Positions 17,610-26,508 of a stretch of DNA of 64,000 nt are shown here, in pieces (the stretch's first letter is position 1; every line of letters begins with the position of its first letter). Source of the stretch: Aliidiomarina sedimenti. GTDB taxonomy: Bacteria; Pseudomonadota; Gammaproteobacteria; Enterobacterales; Alteromonadaceae. The notes beneath the pieces were generated by a model that saw nothing but the letters and a program-made list of their open reading frames with translations, had not been told where the DNA came from and did no database searches. The stretch is from the NCBI RefSeq assembly GCF_003986955.1, contig NZ_PIPN01000001.1:868001-932000 (forward strand). Direction: 5' to 3'. The position numbers and the translations under genes are program-made.

Positions 17610-18914
17610 TTATTGCTGTGGCGGATTCATCACCTCGTCAAACTTCATCTGCTTCTCAGTGGTCTGAGCTTTTTCCAGAATCAGTTCAACTGCCTGCTCT
17701 TCCAACGCCATATTACGAACCTGCTGCATAAGCTGTTCGTTGGTGTTGTAGTAGTCGATCACTTCTTGTGGATCTTCATACGCAGACGCAGTGGTTTCGA
17801 TCAGTTCTTTGACCTTAGCGTCATCTACTTTCAGTTCGTTGGTGCGAATAACTTCACCTAGCAAAATACCCACTTGCGCGCGTTCTTTCGCTTGCTCTTC
17901 AAATAGCTCAGCAGGCAGTTCAGGCATGTTCTTGGCGTTGTCGCCAAAACGCTGCAGGGCCTGCTGACGTAAGGTGTTCACTTCCTGCTCTTTCAGTGCA
18001 GTCGGAACTTCAACGTCGCTATTGGCAGCCAACAAGCCTTTAATCACCTGTTGCTTAACCTTGTTATTGACCGCGCTTTTCAGTTCGCGCTCCATGTTTT
18101 TCTTCACTTCAGCGCGCAGCGCATCGACACCACCTTCGGTGATACCAAACTGAGCCACGAACTCATCAGTCAGTTCAGGCAATTCCTGCTCTTCAACTTT
18201 CTTCACGGTGATCGCGAATTGAGCCTTCTTACCTTTCAGGTTTTCAGCGTGGTAGTCATCCGGGAATGCTACGTCGATGGTTTTTTCTTCGCCGGTCTTC
18301 ATGCCAACGATGCCATCTTCAAACCCTGGAATCATGCTGCCTTTACCCATTTCCAGTGCGAAGTCTTCAGCTTTACCGCCTTCGAACTCTTCACCGTCGA
18401 TGCTACCTACGAAGTCGATAGTGACACGGTCGTCTGCTTTTGACTTCCGCTTCACTTCTTTCCAGCCAGCGTGTTGTTTACGCAGCGTATCCATCATGGT
18501 GTCGACGTCAGCGTCAGTCACGTCCGCGACCGGCTTTTCAACTTCAACTTTTTCCAGATCTTTCAATTCAATTTCTGGATACACTTCAAAAATCGCAACG
18601 AATTCTAGGTCTTTACCTTTCTCGTTGGTTTTTGGTTCAAATTTTGGTGCGCCAGCTGGGTTCAGCTTTTCCTGAATCATCGCTTCAACGTAATGCTGCT
18701 GCATAGTTTGCATCGCAACATCCTGGCGAATGGCCTGGCCATAACGCTTTTCAATCACGCTTACCGGTACTTTACCCGGGCGGAAGCCATCGATACGGGC
18801 ACGACGAGCTTCTTGTTGAACCTGCTTCTTAACTTCGTTATCGATTTTTTCTGCCGGCACTGTAATCGTTGCGCGGCGCTCTAAACCTTGAGTTGTTTCT
18901 ACGGAAACCTGCAT
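17610..18914 (-). CDS. tig: Trigger factor
   Basis: Ribosome-bound chaperone and peptidyl-prolyl isomerase that meets nascent chains; 434 aa (E. coli 432). The N-terminal ribosome-binding domain carries the signature [17 protein letters not shown] (E. coli GFRKGKVPMN...). The FKBP-like domain spans about 155-240 ([32 protein letters not shown]), and a long helical C-terminal domain follows. First gene of the tig-clpP-clpX block. Confidence 0.97.
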   Translation of the reverse strand: MQVSVETTQGLERRATITVPAEKIDNEVKKQVQQEARRARIDGFRPGKVPVSVIEKRYGQAIRQDVAMQTMQQHYVEAMIQEKLNPAGAPKFEPKTNEKGKDLEFVAIFEVYPEIELKDLEKVEVEKPVADVTDADVDTMMDTLRKQHAGWKEVKRKSKADDRVTIDFVGSIDGEEFEGGKAEDFALEMGKGSMIPGFEDGIVGMKTGEEKTIDVAFPDDYHAENLKGKKAQFAITVKKVEEQELPELTDEFVAQFGITEGGVDALRAEVKKNMERELKSAVNNKVKQQVIKGLLAANSDVEVPTALKEQEVNTLRQQALQRFGDNAKNMPELPAELFEEQAKERAQVGILLGEVIRTNELKVDDAKVKELIETTASAYEDPQEVIDYYNTNEQLMQQVRNMALEEQAVELILEKAQTTEKQMKFDEVMNPPQQ

Positions 18915-19005
18915 TACTAACCTACCTCAACATCACCTGGATGGCTGCTCATCGAGTCGCTTATTTGAATCGCTTGGATGAGCTCACGTTAAAAATTGAC
19001 GCGAC

Positions 19006-19034
19006 ATTATAGCCAGCTGCGCCGCTCACGTCGA
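19006..19034 (-). promoter_or_regulatory. Promoter of tig
   Basis: The minus strand shows TCGACG, a 17-base spacer and a perfect TATAAT, about 90 bases upstream of the tig ATG. Confidence 0.58.
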
Positions 19035-19069
19035 GAACTGCGGCCAAATTTCTCAACAAATACTGCTAA

Positions 19070-19097
19070 TTGACAACGAAGTGGACTAAGGTAGTTT
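19070..19097 (+). promoter_or_regulatory. Promoter of the diguanylate cyclase operon
   Basis: A consensus TTGACA is followed after 16 bases by TAGTTT, about 60 bases before the cyclase ATG. Divergent from the tig promoter in the same 243-base gap. Confidence 0.5.
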
Positions 19098-19157
19098 TAA
19101 CAGACTGCTCGGACAGCTGAGTCAACAATAACAATCATAAAGCAGGAATCACTTACC

Positions 19158-20726
19158 ATGCACAACACATTCTCAGAGGCCCTTATTGAGCAGTTACCAA
19201 TAGGCATTCTATGGCGCTACCTCGAGCCTGACACGGCTAGCCAACGCGTCTATTGCAATCCCGCCGCCCAGCGCTTATTGAAGCTCAATAAACGCGACAT
19301 ATCAATGCCTGAAATCGCCGCTCTGGCGCTGACCCTGGATACTGAACTTAGCATCAAAAAAACCAGCGAAGCTTTGTTACCCAACCCGATTCAACAGGCA
19401 CTGGATGGGGAACTGATTGACCGCCGGGATCTGCTGTTCGGCCAGCTCCCGCTCCATCTCAAATCGCTTCGCTTCAGCGTCAACCAACAACAGGTCTGCG
19501 CGGCTCTGATCCAGCCACGTGATCATCGCCTGTTTATAGAGTCAGCAGAAACCGGTGACATGTCAGGTATTGAGTTATCTCTGCGCGATACCCTGGCATT
19601 TGATAAATTGATATCTGAACTCTCTTCGCGGCTGATTAATGCTGAAGGCAGCCAAATCGACCAGCATATAGAAGCCGCATTGGCAGCCATGGGCCAGTTC
19701 GGTCTGGCGGACCGCTGTTATGTATTTCAGTTTAACGCCACCCTGGACCAGATACATAATAGCCACGAATGGGTCCGCGAGGGAGTAAGTGCCCATCTTG
19801 ACGAGCTACAGCACATTGCGCAGGAGGATCTCCCCTGGTTCTTTGCCAACATGCGCGAAGAAGGGCTAATGGTAGTTCACGATGTCGCCACATTGTCTGC
19901 CGAGGCGAGCAACGAACGCGAACTATTCGACAGCGAAGATATTCGCTCAATCGTCTGTGTGGCTATGCAGGCAGGTGGCCAGCTGATCGGCTTTGTTGGT
20001 TGCGATATGGTCGCCCGCCAGCGTCACTGGTCAGAAGCGGATATTCGCCGCCTTAAGCTTGTGGGAGAAATCATTGCCCAGGCATTGCAAAGCCAACAAT
20101 ATCTGAAAGCGCTTAGCGCCACCCAGCGTCAACTGATCGAAGCCAACCAGCGATTACATCAACTGGTTGGTGAGGATAGTCTGACTGGTTTAGCCAACCG
20201 CCGCCAGTTCGACCATGAACTGGATACCGAAATGCGTCGTTCGATGCGCCAGCAGCAACCACTAAGTCTGATGATGATTGATGTCGACCACTTTAAATCG
20301 TTTAATGACACCTATGGTCATTTAAATGGTGACGATGCCTTGCGCACCGTCGCCAATTTATTACACAGCCACTTTAAACGCAGTGGCGAACTGGTCTGTC
20401 GTTTTGGCGGTGAGGAGTTTGCTGTGTTATTACCGGGCGCCAATAAAAGCCAGGCGGTGGAAAGCGGCGGCCACCTGCTGGAAAAAATGGCTCAGCTTGG
20501 TATTCATCACGCCGCTGCAGAAAGCGGTTTGCTAAGTCTTAGTATTGGCATTGCCTGCGCGCCGGAAGACTGTGGAGATGACCCCTCCGCATCGGCAGCG
20601 ATTCTCGCTAACAACCTCTTACAACAAGCCGACCAGGCTCTCTACCAAGCGAAAAAGGAAGGACGAAATTGCGTTATCAGTACTCTGTTGCAACCGAGCC
20701 AGGCGTTGTATGACTCAGATGAGTAA
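19158..20726 (+). CDS. GAF-GGDEF diguanylate cyclase
   Basis: Predicted enzyme making cyclic di-GMP from two GTP; 522 aa, no membrane segments. A PAS-like N-terminal region (about 1-120) is followed by a GAF-like domain (about 150-310, with LADRCYVFQF and SIVCVAMQAGGQLIGFVGCD), a short coiled linker and a GGDEF domain (about 340-510). The active-site loop reads CRFGGEEFAVLLPG, and DSLTGLANRR and DVDHFKSFNDTYGH are intact, so the enzyme should be active. The inhibitory I-site position reads RSGE instead of RxxD, so product feedback may be weak. The gene overlaps the next gene by 17 bases. Confidence 0.9.
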   Translation: MHNTFSEALIEQLPIGILWRYLEPDTASQRVYCNPAAQRLLKLNKRDISMPEIAALALTLDTELSIKKTSEALLPNPIQQALDGELIDRRDLLFGQLPLHLKSLRFSVNQQQVCAALIQPRDHRLFIESAETGDMSGIELSLRDTLAFDKLISELSSRLINAEGSQIDQHIEAALAAMGQFGLADRCYVFQFNATLDQIHNSHEWVREGVSAHLDELQHIAQEDLPWFFANMREEGLMVVHDVATLSAEASNERELFDSEDIRSIVCVAMQAGGQLIGFVGCDMVARQRHWSEADIRRLKLVGEIIAQALQSQQYLKALSATQRQLIEANQRLHQLVGEDSLTGLANRRQFDHELDTEMRRSMRQQQPLSLMMIDVDHFKSFNDTYGHLNGDDALRTVANLLHSHFKRSGELVCRFGGEEFAVLLPGANKSQAVESGGHLLEKMAQLGIHHAAAESGLLSLSIGIACAPEDCGDDPSASAAILANNLLQQADQALYQAKKEGRNCVISTLLQPSQALYDSDE

Positions 20727-22074
20727 TCGCACACATCGAACCACCACTGAGGGGCCGTTTCTGCGCCACTGGCAGGCTGAAATTATTCGTCAGCGTGAAC
20801 TGCACTGGGGCCCCGTGGCTGACGACGCGGCACGACGGATGGCGGCTACCTGCAGCAACCCGGATGACAAATTACTGACCCGTGCGGCTCGACTTTGCCA
20901 CGACCTCGCTCTTGATAATGACATTCAGCGCTATCGGCGACTACTCACATTAACCCTAAGCCTGCTGGCCCTGCTCGCAGTGATCAGCGGAATCGCCTTA
21001 GCCAGCAGCATAAGCCCCCAGCACGCTCGCACCATTAGTTTATTAGATGCCATGATAGCCTTATTGCTGATTAATACACTGCTCATGATCGGCTGGGCGG
21101 CTGGCATGCTTATCCGCAGCAAGCCAGGCGGGATAGGTGCCTTCTTACTGCACTATATGCCTGGTTTGGTACGCAGTCCGTCGTTACTTCCCATTATGCA
21201 GGCGCATACCAGCCTGGCACTGCACCAGGGGTTGATGCGACCCGCCTTATCGGCCGTTACTCATGGCTTCTGGTTACTGCTGCTCGCGACCACCTTTATC
21301 ACCCTGGTAATCCGTTTTATTGGCTTCGATTACCAGTTTGTATGGCGCACCACCTTACTCAGCGAAACCAACGTGGCTACCCTGGTCGAGGTCCTTCATA
21401 TTGTGCCGGGGCTTTTTGCGTTTGAGCAACCGTTGGTCACCTTCGGCGCCACTGGCGATGCAGCAAGTCAGCGCGCAATTGCTATCTGGTTACTCGCTTG
21501 CCTGTTCTTTTATGCCATAACGCCAAGAGCGCTGCTCTTCATTGGCTGCGACCTGTACCGCCGCTACCGCTTAGCCAACTTAAAGGTAAACTGGCAGCTT
21601 GCCGGCTTCAGTGAGCTGCGTGAGCAACTCGCCGATGCGCCGTCAACTGATACGGATACCAGTGACAACAGTATCAAGGTACTGCCAACACAAACTACTT
21701 ATCGCCATTCTGTAATCAACAGCGATCCGGCATGGTTTACCCTCGAATGGCCACTCAGCGAGGCTCTATATATACCGCTGGCGGAACTGCCGATAACGCC
21801 TTTAGGTAACGTCAGCTCACGCGAAGAACGCCAGCAGCTGCTGACCGGGATTGCCCGCCACCCGCGCCAAATAATGGCAGTTATCAACCCCGAACTGACC
21901 CCTGACCGCGGCAGCCTGCGCTTGCTTGCGGAGATCAGTTCACACTGTCCGCTGGCGTTATTTGTACCCCCGGGAGGACGCAGCCAGCTATGGCGGAACA
22001 GCCTCGACGAGCATCTTAAATTGCCAGTCTTACAGAACAAAGAGGAGGCTGAGGCATGGCTTCGCACCCTTTAA
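20710..22074 (+). CDS. DUF2868 membrane protein
   Basis: 454-aa protein of the DUF2868 family, paired with DUF3482 GTPases. Four hydrophobic segments are visible: LTLTLSLLALLAVISGIAL, a second rich in L/I around residue 115-140, FWLLLLATTFITLVIRFIGF, and IAIWLLACLFFYAI. The C-terminal third is soluble. The open frame extends upstream into the cyclase gene, but the ATG at 20710 (or 20719) fits the cyclase end best. It ends 19 bases inside the GTPase gene. Function unknown; the pairing suggests a membrane platform for the GTPase. Confidence 0.8.
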   Translation: MTQMSNRTHRTTTEGPFLRHWQAEIIRQRELHWGPVADDAARRMAATCSNPDDKLLTRAARLCHDLALDNDIQRYRRLLTLTLSLLALLAVISGIALASSISPQHARTISLLDAMIALLLINTLLMIGWAAGMLIRSKPGGIGAFLLHYMPGLVRSPSLLPIMQAHTSLALHQGLMRPALSAVTHGFWLLLLATTFITLVIRFIGFDYQFVWRTTLLSETNVATLVEVLHIVPGLFAFEQPLVTFGATGDAASQRAIAIWLLACLFFYAITPRALLFIGCDLYRRYRLANLKVNWQLAGFSELREQLADAPSTDTDTSDNSIKVLPTQTTYRHSVINSDPAWFTLEWPLSEALYIPLAELPITPLGNVSSREERQQLLTGIARHPRQIMAVINPELTPDRGSLRLLAEISSHCPLALFVPPGGRSQLWRNSLDEHLKLPVLQNKEEAEAWLRTL

Positions 22075-23456
22075 AATTAGCCATCGTTGGTCACACCAAC
22101 GTGGGCAAAACCTCTTTACTGCGAACGCTCGCGCGGGACAGTCTGGTCGGCGTGGTCGCGGCAAGCCCGAGCACCACTCAACAGGTTGTGGCTGGTCGTA
22201 TTCGTACCGATGATGGCGAGCAAATTGAGCTGTTTGACACCCCGGGACTGGAAGATGGAATTGGCCTGTTTGATTATATGTCCCGTTTGCAAACCGCCAC
22301 CAACCGGCATGACGGCCCTGCTCTGTTGCAGTCGTTTCTGAGCAGTCCGGAAGCAAAGGGCCAGTACGCTCAGGAAGCCAAAGTCATTGCTCAGCTGTTA
22401 GCCAGCGATGCTGCACTCTATGTCATTGATGCCCGTGACCCAGTCTTACCCAAGTTTCAGGACGAACTGGCGGTTCTTAGTAAAAGTGCCCGCCCTATTC
22501 TGCCAGTGCTTAACTTTACTGCCAGCAAAGCCCATAACGCTGAAGCCTGGCATCAGGCCCTGGCGCGGGTCAATCTGCATGCATGGGTCGAATTTGATAG
22601 CGTCACGCCTCAGCTGGATGGCGAAATAACCATTTATCAGCGTCTGCAGACCCTGCTCCCTGCATGGCGCGATCACCTGCAGCGTTTTATACATGGGCTT
22701 GCCAGCACTCAATCACGGCGTTATCACAATGCCTGCCAGCTTATCGCTGAGTTAATGATTGACTGTGCCGCCTTGCGGGAGCGTATCACGCCGCAGGCAG
22801 ACGACGCTTTAAAGCAGCATATCAACAGCTTGCAGCAGCACGTGCGACGACGTGAACAGAGCTGTGTTCACGGCTTATTGAAGCTTTATAATTTCACCCC
22901 TGAAAGTGTCAAAATTGACGCCATTGCGATTCAGAACGGACGCTGGGAACTCGACTTGTTTAGTCCACAAAGCCTGCGTCAATTTGGTATTAAAGCCAGT
23001 GGTGGTGCCGCCACTGGTGCTGCCGCCGGCGCTGGCATCGATGTGTTATTGCTGGGTAGCAGCATGGGTGCAGGGACACTGATTGGCGCCGCTGCCGGCG
23101 GGCTATGGCAAAGTTGGCGTAATATGGGCAAACGACTGCAACAAAAATGGCGTGGTTATCGTGAACTCACCGTGGATGACGCCGTACTTAAATTATTGCT
23201 CAGTCGCCAGCTTCAACTGTTGCAGGTACTCACTCAGCGAGCCCATGCCGCCACGCAGCCAGATGCGGTCGACAGCGAGCGGCTTTATAGCCGTCTGCAA
23301 CAACAGGAGTACCTGTGGGAGCTCATACAGCGCGCCCGCAGCCACCCTGAATGGTCGTCGGTGCTAGCGCCCTCCTTTATCGATTCAGAAGCTCGTCAGC
23401 ATTTACACACTAAACTAACCGAGCAGTTGACAAAGGTACAAATTCCGTCAAAGTAG
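22056..23456 (+). CDS. DUF3482 GTPase
   Basis: 466-aa TRAFAC-type GTPase with a C-terminal DUF3482 region. G1 is GHTNVGKTS near residue 11, G3 is FDTPGLEDG near 60. The G4 position reads LNFTAS rather than NKxD, so guanine specificity is uncertain. The C-terminal part has a glycine/alanine-rich hydrophobic patch (SGGAATGAAAGAGIDVLLLG) that could touch the membrane. AGGAGG lies 8 bases before the ATG. It overlaps the DUF2868 gene, so the two are made together. The cellular process is not known. Confidence 0.85.
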   Translation: MASHPLKLAIVGHTNVGKTSLLRTLARDSLVGVVAASPSTTQQVVAGRIRTDDGEQIELFDTPGLEDGIGLFDYMSRLQTATNRHDGPALLQSFLSSPEAKGQYAQEAKVIAQLLASDAALYVIDARDPVLPKFQDELAVLSKSARPILPVLNFTASKAHNAEAWHQALARVNLHAWVEFDSVTPQLDGEITIYQRLQTLLPAWRDHLQRFIHGLASTQSRRYHNACQLIAELMIDCAALRERITPQADDALKQHINSLQQHVRRREQSCVHGLLKLYNFTPESVKIDAIAIQNGRWELDLFSPQSLRQFGIKASGGAATGAAAGAGIDVLLLGSSMGAGTLIGAAAGGLWQSWRNMGKRLQQKWRGYRELTVDDAVLKLLLSRQLQLLQVLTQRAHAATQPDAVDSERLYSRLQQQEYLWELIQRARSHPEWSSVLAPSFIDSEARQHLHTKLTEQLTKVQIPSK

Positions 23457-23480
23457 GAGTTCAGAATCATAATAATAAAA

Positions 23481-24200
23481 GTGCGTATGGCAAATTGGAT
23501 AGCAACACTTTCACTTAGTATGCTGTCGCTGACATTAGTGGCGTGCAGCTCGACTCCTCCCTCATCGCCACGAAGCTCGGTGGCTGCAGAGGGTAATACG
23601 CTGGTCGTCGATGGTTTTATCAACCAGAATACAATAAGCCAGATTAAACAGTTTACCGCTCAGCAGCGTTTCACCAGTCTGCGGGTAAACAGTGAAGACG
23701 GAGAACCGCTGGCGGCATTGCAACTGGGTAACTGGATTCATCGCAATGATCTGGACGTTACCGTAGATGGCGTATGTCTGCGTGCATGTGCCAATTACAT
23801 TTTTACTGCGGGCAACGATAAGCACTTGCGGCCGGGCAGTATTGTGGCATGGTCAGGTGGTGCACTCGAAGACTCCTGGACGCAGCAATATCAGAACTAC
23901 CTGATGCCTGGTGTGCGTTACATTCTGGAAAATTACCTCGATCGCCTCTATCGCCGCGAAGCCCGTTTTTTTGAACGCACTGGTGTCGACCAGAAAATTA
24001 CTATCTATGGTCACCATCCGGAATCAGGGTGTAGTGAACAACAGGCGAAAAACGGCTTTTATTACTCGGTTCCTCACTTACTGCGCATGGGCGTGACTAA
24101 AATCTATACCGACGCCCACTGGAGCGATGCTTTTGCGCATTATCCCGAGCAATACTGTGAAGTTGAGCTAAGCTCTGAACTAGAGGTTTTTACTATATAA
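23481..24200 (+). CDS. Lipoprotein with ClpP/crotonase-like fold (COG3904-like)
   Basis: 239-aa predicted lipoprotein. The lipobox LVAC lies in an N-terminal hydrophobic stretch, so the mature protein should be membrane-anchored in the periplasm. The segment LAALQLGNWIHRNDLDVTV, then VCLRACANYIFTAG and RPGSIVAWSGG, resembles periplasmic ClpP-like proteins (COG3904), with Cys at the place where proteases have the nucleophile region; I see no confident catalytic triad. Start is GTG at 23481 or ATG at 23487; the only good Shine-Dalgarno (AGGAG at the previous stop) is about 21 bases away. Followed by the amidoligase gene 20 bases later. Confidence 0.7.
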   Translation: MRMANWIATLSLSMLSLTLVACSSTPPSSPRSSVAAEGNTLVVDGFINQNTISQIKQFTAQQRFTSLRVNSEDGEPLAALQLGNWIHRNDLDVTVDGVCLRACANYIFTAGNDKHLRPGSIVAWSGGALEDSWTQQYQNYLMPGVRYILENYLDRLYRREARFFERTGVDQKITIYGHHPESGCSEQQAKNGFYYSVPHLLRMGVTKIYTDAHWSDAFAHYPEQYCEVELSSELEVFTI

Positions 24201-24220
24201 AACAATAGAGTGAGGTATTA

Positions 24221-25243
24221 ATGGCGGTTCATAAAGGACGTATCAGGATGCCGCAGGTGATGGTCAACCACGAAGGTGGCCCCCGTCATATCGGTGTTGA
24301 ACTTGAAATGAGCGGTTTGTCCATTGATCAGCTCGCCGAAGAAGTCGCCACTCAGCTAGACCTCACTATCGAAAAAACCAGCCGTTACCAGTATAACCTG
24401 CGCGGTGATAAAGACGGCGACTGGCTGGTTGAACTCGACTTTCAGCTGCTCAAAAAAATGGGCGAAGAGGAGCGAGACGAAAAAGACTTCGGCAATGACA
24501 TCGAAAGCCTTCTTGAAATGGTTTCCAAGCCTCTGGTGCCGCATGAATTAGTCAGTCCGCCATTAGAGCTTAAACGCCTCCCCGAAGTTCAGGTACTGAT
24601 TGAACGCTTACGCAACGCGGGCGCTAAGGGGACCTCTGAATCGGTGCTGAATGCCTTCAGTATGCAACTGAACCCGGAAACACCGGCGCTCGACGTAACC
24701 ACGCTGACAGCCTATCTTAAGTCATTTCTTTGCCTCTACGAGTGGTTGTTTGAAGAAGCCTCGATCAATATGACGCGGCGTATCACCACCTATGTCGACC
24801 CGTTTCCCCGTAAGTACGTAAAGAAAGTCCTTGCGCCAGACTACTGGCCAGAGAACTGCGAAACTCTGATCCGCGATTATCTTATCGACAACCCAACCCG
24901 CAACCGGGCACTGGACATGTTGCCGTTGTTTTCGCACATCGACGCCGATCTGGTCGAAGAATACACCTCCGATCCTTTGATTAAATCGCGTCCGGCTTTC
25001 CATTATCGACTGCCAAACTGCGAAATTCATTTACCTGACTGGGGCATCCATCTGGCCTGGGACGGTTGGTTGCAGGTCGAAGCACTGGCGCAGGACAAAC
25101 GACGCCTAAATGCCTGTGCCAAAGCCTACACACGAGTTTTGAACGCGCCATGGTGGCAACGCTTACTCAGTGGAAAAGGCCGTGCCTGGCATCGCCAGTT
25201 AGACCGCAAGTGGCTGGTTAGTTTGGGCAATTCTGATTGTTGA
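24221..25243 (+). CDS. Amidoligase-family enzyme
   Basis: 340-aa protein of the Amidoligase_2 type, a glutamine-synthetase-like fold predicted to join an amine to a carboxylate using ATP. The N-terminus shows HIGVELEMSGL, the metal/nucleotide-binding strand of the fold, followed by WLVELDFQLLK and the later paired acidic and arginine residues. It has no signal peptide. Its TGA shares bases with the next ATG (TGATG), coupling it to a class I glutamine amidotransferase, an association described for this family. The substrate is unknown. Confidence 0.8.
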   Translation: MAVHKGRIRMPQVMVNHEGGPRHIGVELEMSGLSIDQLAEEVATQLDLTIEKTSRYQYNLRGDKDGDWLVELDFQLLKKMGEEERDEKDFGNDIESLLEMVSKPLVPHELVSPPLELKRLPEVQVLIERLRNAGAKGTSESVLNAFSMQLNPETPALDVTTLTAYLKSFLCLYEWLFEEASINMTRRITTYVDPFPRKYVKKVLAPDYWPENCETLIRDYLIDNPTRNRALDMLPLFSHIDADLVEEYTSDPLIKSRPAFHYRLPNCEIHLPDWGIHLAWDGWLQVEALAQDKRRLNACAKAYTRVLNAPWWQRLLSGKGRAWHRQLDRKWLVSLGNSDC

Positions 25244-25941
25244 TGGTTTCCAAAGCAAGCAAACCCGTTATCGCCATTACCGGACCCAGTCGGGGTGCAT
25301 GGATGCCTCGACTCTGCGTGGCACTCGCTGTGCGCCGTTATGGTGGCCAGCCGCTGCAGTTGCGCCCGGGTGATGATGTAACCTCAGTTGATCCGGATGG
25401 GTTGGTTATTACTGGGGGGCATGACATTGACCCGGTGCTGTACGCTGGCGAACCTGAGGTCCACCCCAACTACGACAAAGAGCGTGATGCCTTCGAAGGC
25501 GAGGTAATCCGCTACGCGTTACAGCATCACCTGCCACTGCTTGGTATTTGCCGCGGGGCCCAGTTGCTCAATATATGCCGCGGCGGAAGTTTGCACCAGG
25601 AACTGAAAAGCCGGCGCCAGCATACGTCGAATCGCTGGACCATACTGCCGTTAAAAACCTTGTCTGTGCGTATTCCGAGCCAGCTGCATCAATTGCTCCG
25701 CTGCAGTCCGTGTAAAATTAACAGTCTGCACAATCAGGCGATTGCCGAGGTCGGCGAAGGGTTTGAAGTCAGTGGCCGTGATTTGGATGGCATCGTTCAG
25801 GCTATCGAAGACCCGGGCGAGGACTTTTTGATTGGTGTGCAGTGGCATCCGGAACTACTGATTTTTATTCGCCGTCAACGGCGCTTATTCAAACGACTGG
25901 TCAAAGTCGCGACGTTACGCCTGAATGCTCGCCCCCAGTGA
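25243..25941 (+). CDS. Class I glutamine amidotransferase / gamma-glutamyl hydrolase (peptidase C26)
   Basis: 232-aa PuuD-like enzyme that cleaves or transfers gamma-glutamyl amides. The catalytic Cys is in LLGICRGAQLLNI (near residue 102), the His/Glu pair in VQWHPELL, and the substrate signature GGHDIDPVLY near 62-71. A TTG-initiated extension starting at 25237 is possible, but the ATG at 25243 overlaps the amidoligase stop. Its 3' end overlaps the convergent yigZ gene by 27 bases. With the amidoligase it likely makes and breaks the same kind of amide bond. Confidence 0.85.
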   Translation: MVSKASKPVIAITGPSRGAWMPRLCVALAVRRYGGQPLQLRPGDDVTSVDPDGLVITGGHDIDPVLYAGEPEVHPNYDKERDAFEGEVIRYALQHHLPLLGICRGAQLLNICRGGSLHQELKSRRQHTSNRWTILPLKTLSVRIPSQLHQLLRCSPCKINSLHNQAIAEVGEGFEVSGRDLDGIVQAIEDPGEDFLIGVQWHPELLIFIRRQRRLFKRLVKVATLRLNARPQ

Positions 25942-26508
25942 TCCTGTTAGCTCGACAAAGTCTGCATGTGCGGTATCCGGTATCTCCACCCGCATCTGCA
26001 CCTTATCGCTGTATCGAGTCTCGACGAGTTGCCCCTGATGCTGGTCGAGAAAATGACGAACAACCTGCTCGTGGGCAAAATTGCAGTGAACATCAAGCGC
26101 GGTCATCGGCTGCTGTTCAGTAGTTGGTAACTGAGACAGCACCCGTTCCGCGGTACCCGAATACGCCCGCACCAAACCGCCCGCGCCCAGTTTAATGCCA
26201 CCGAAATAACGAATCGCTATCACCACCACATTGCCGACCCCCTTATGCTGAATGACGTTCAACATTGGTTTCCCGGCAGTTCCCGACGGCTCACCATCAT
26301 CATTGGCAGCGGCATGCGTTGCAACCTCTGGCCGGCCCAACAAGTAAGCCCAGCAATGATGACGCGCATCAGGATAGTGCTGCTGCGCTTTGGCAACCCA
26401 TTGCAGGGCTTCTTCCCGCGTCGCCGCAGGAGCTGCCCAACCAATAAAGCGGCTCTTTTTAATCACTAATTCGTCAGCCACAAAAGCCGCCGCGGTTTTA
26501 AACGTCAT
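25915..26508 (-). CDS. yigZ: YigZ/IMPACT family protein
   Basis: 197-aa UPF0029/IMPACT-family protein. The N-terminal domain has the signature KKSRFIGWAAPAATREEAL, then DARHHCWAYLLG, DDGEPSGTAGKPML and RYFGGIKLGAGGLVRAYSG, all diagnostic of YigZ. Eukaryotic IMPACT regulates translation under stress; the bacterial role is not settled. Its start overlaps the end of the upstream PLP-enzyme gene by 11 bases, and its end overlaps the convergent amidotransferase. Confidence 0.92.
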   Translation of the reverse strand: MTFKTAAAFVADELVIKKSRFIGWAAPAATREEALQWVAKAQQHYPDARHHCWAYLLGRPEVATHAAANDDGEPSGTAGKPMLNVIQHKGVGNVVVIAIRYFGGIKLGAGGLVRAYSGTAERVLSQLPTTEQQPMTALDVHCNFAHEQVVRHFLDQHQGQLVETRYSDKVQMRVEIPDTAHADFVELTGSLGASIQA

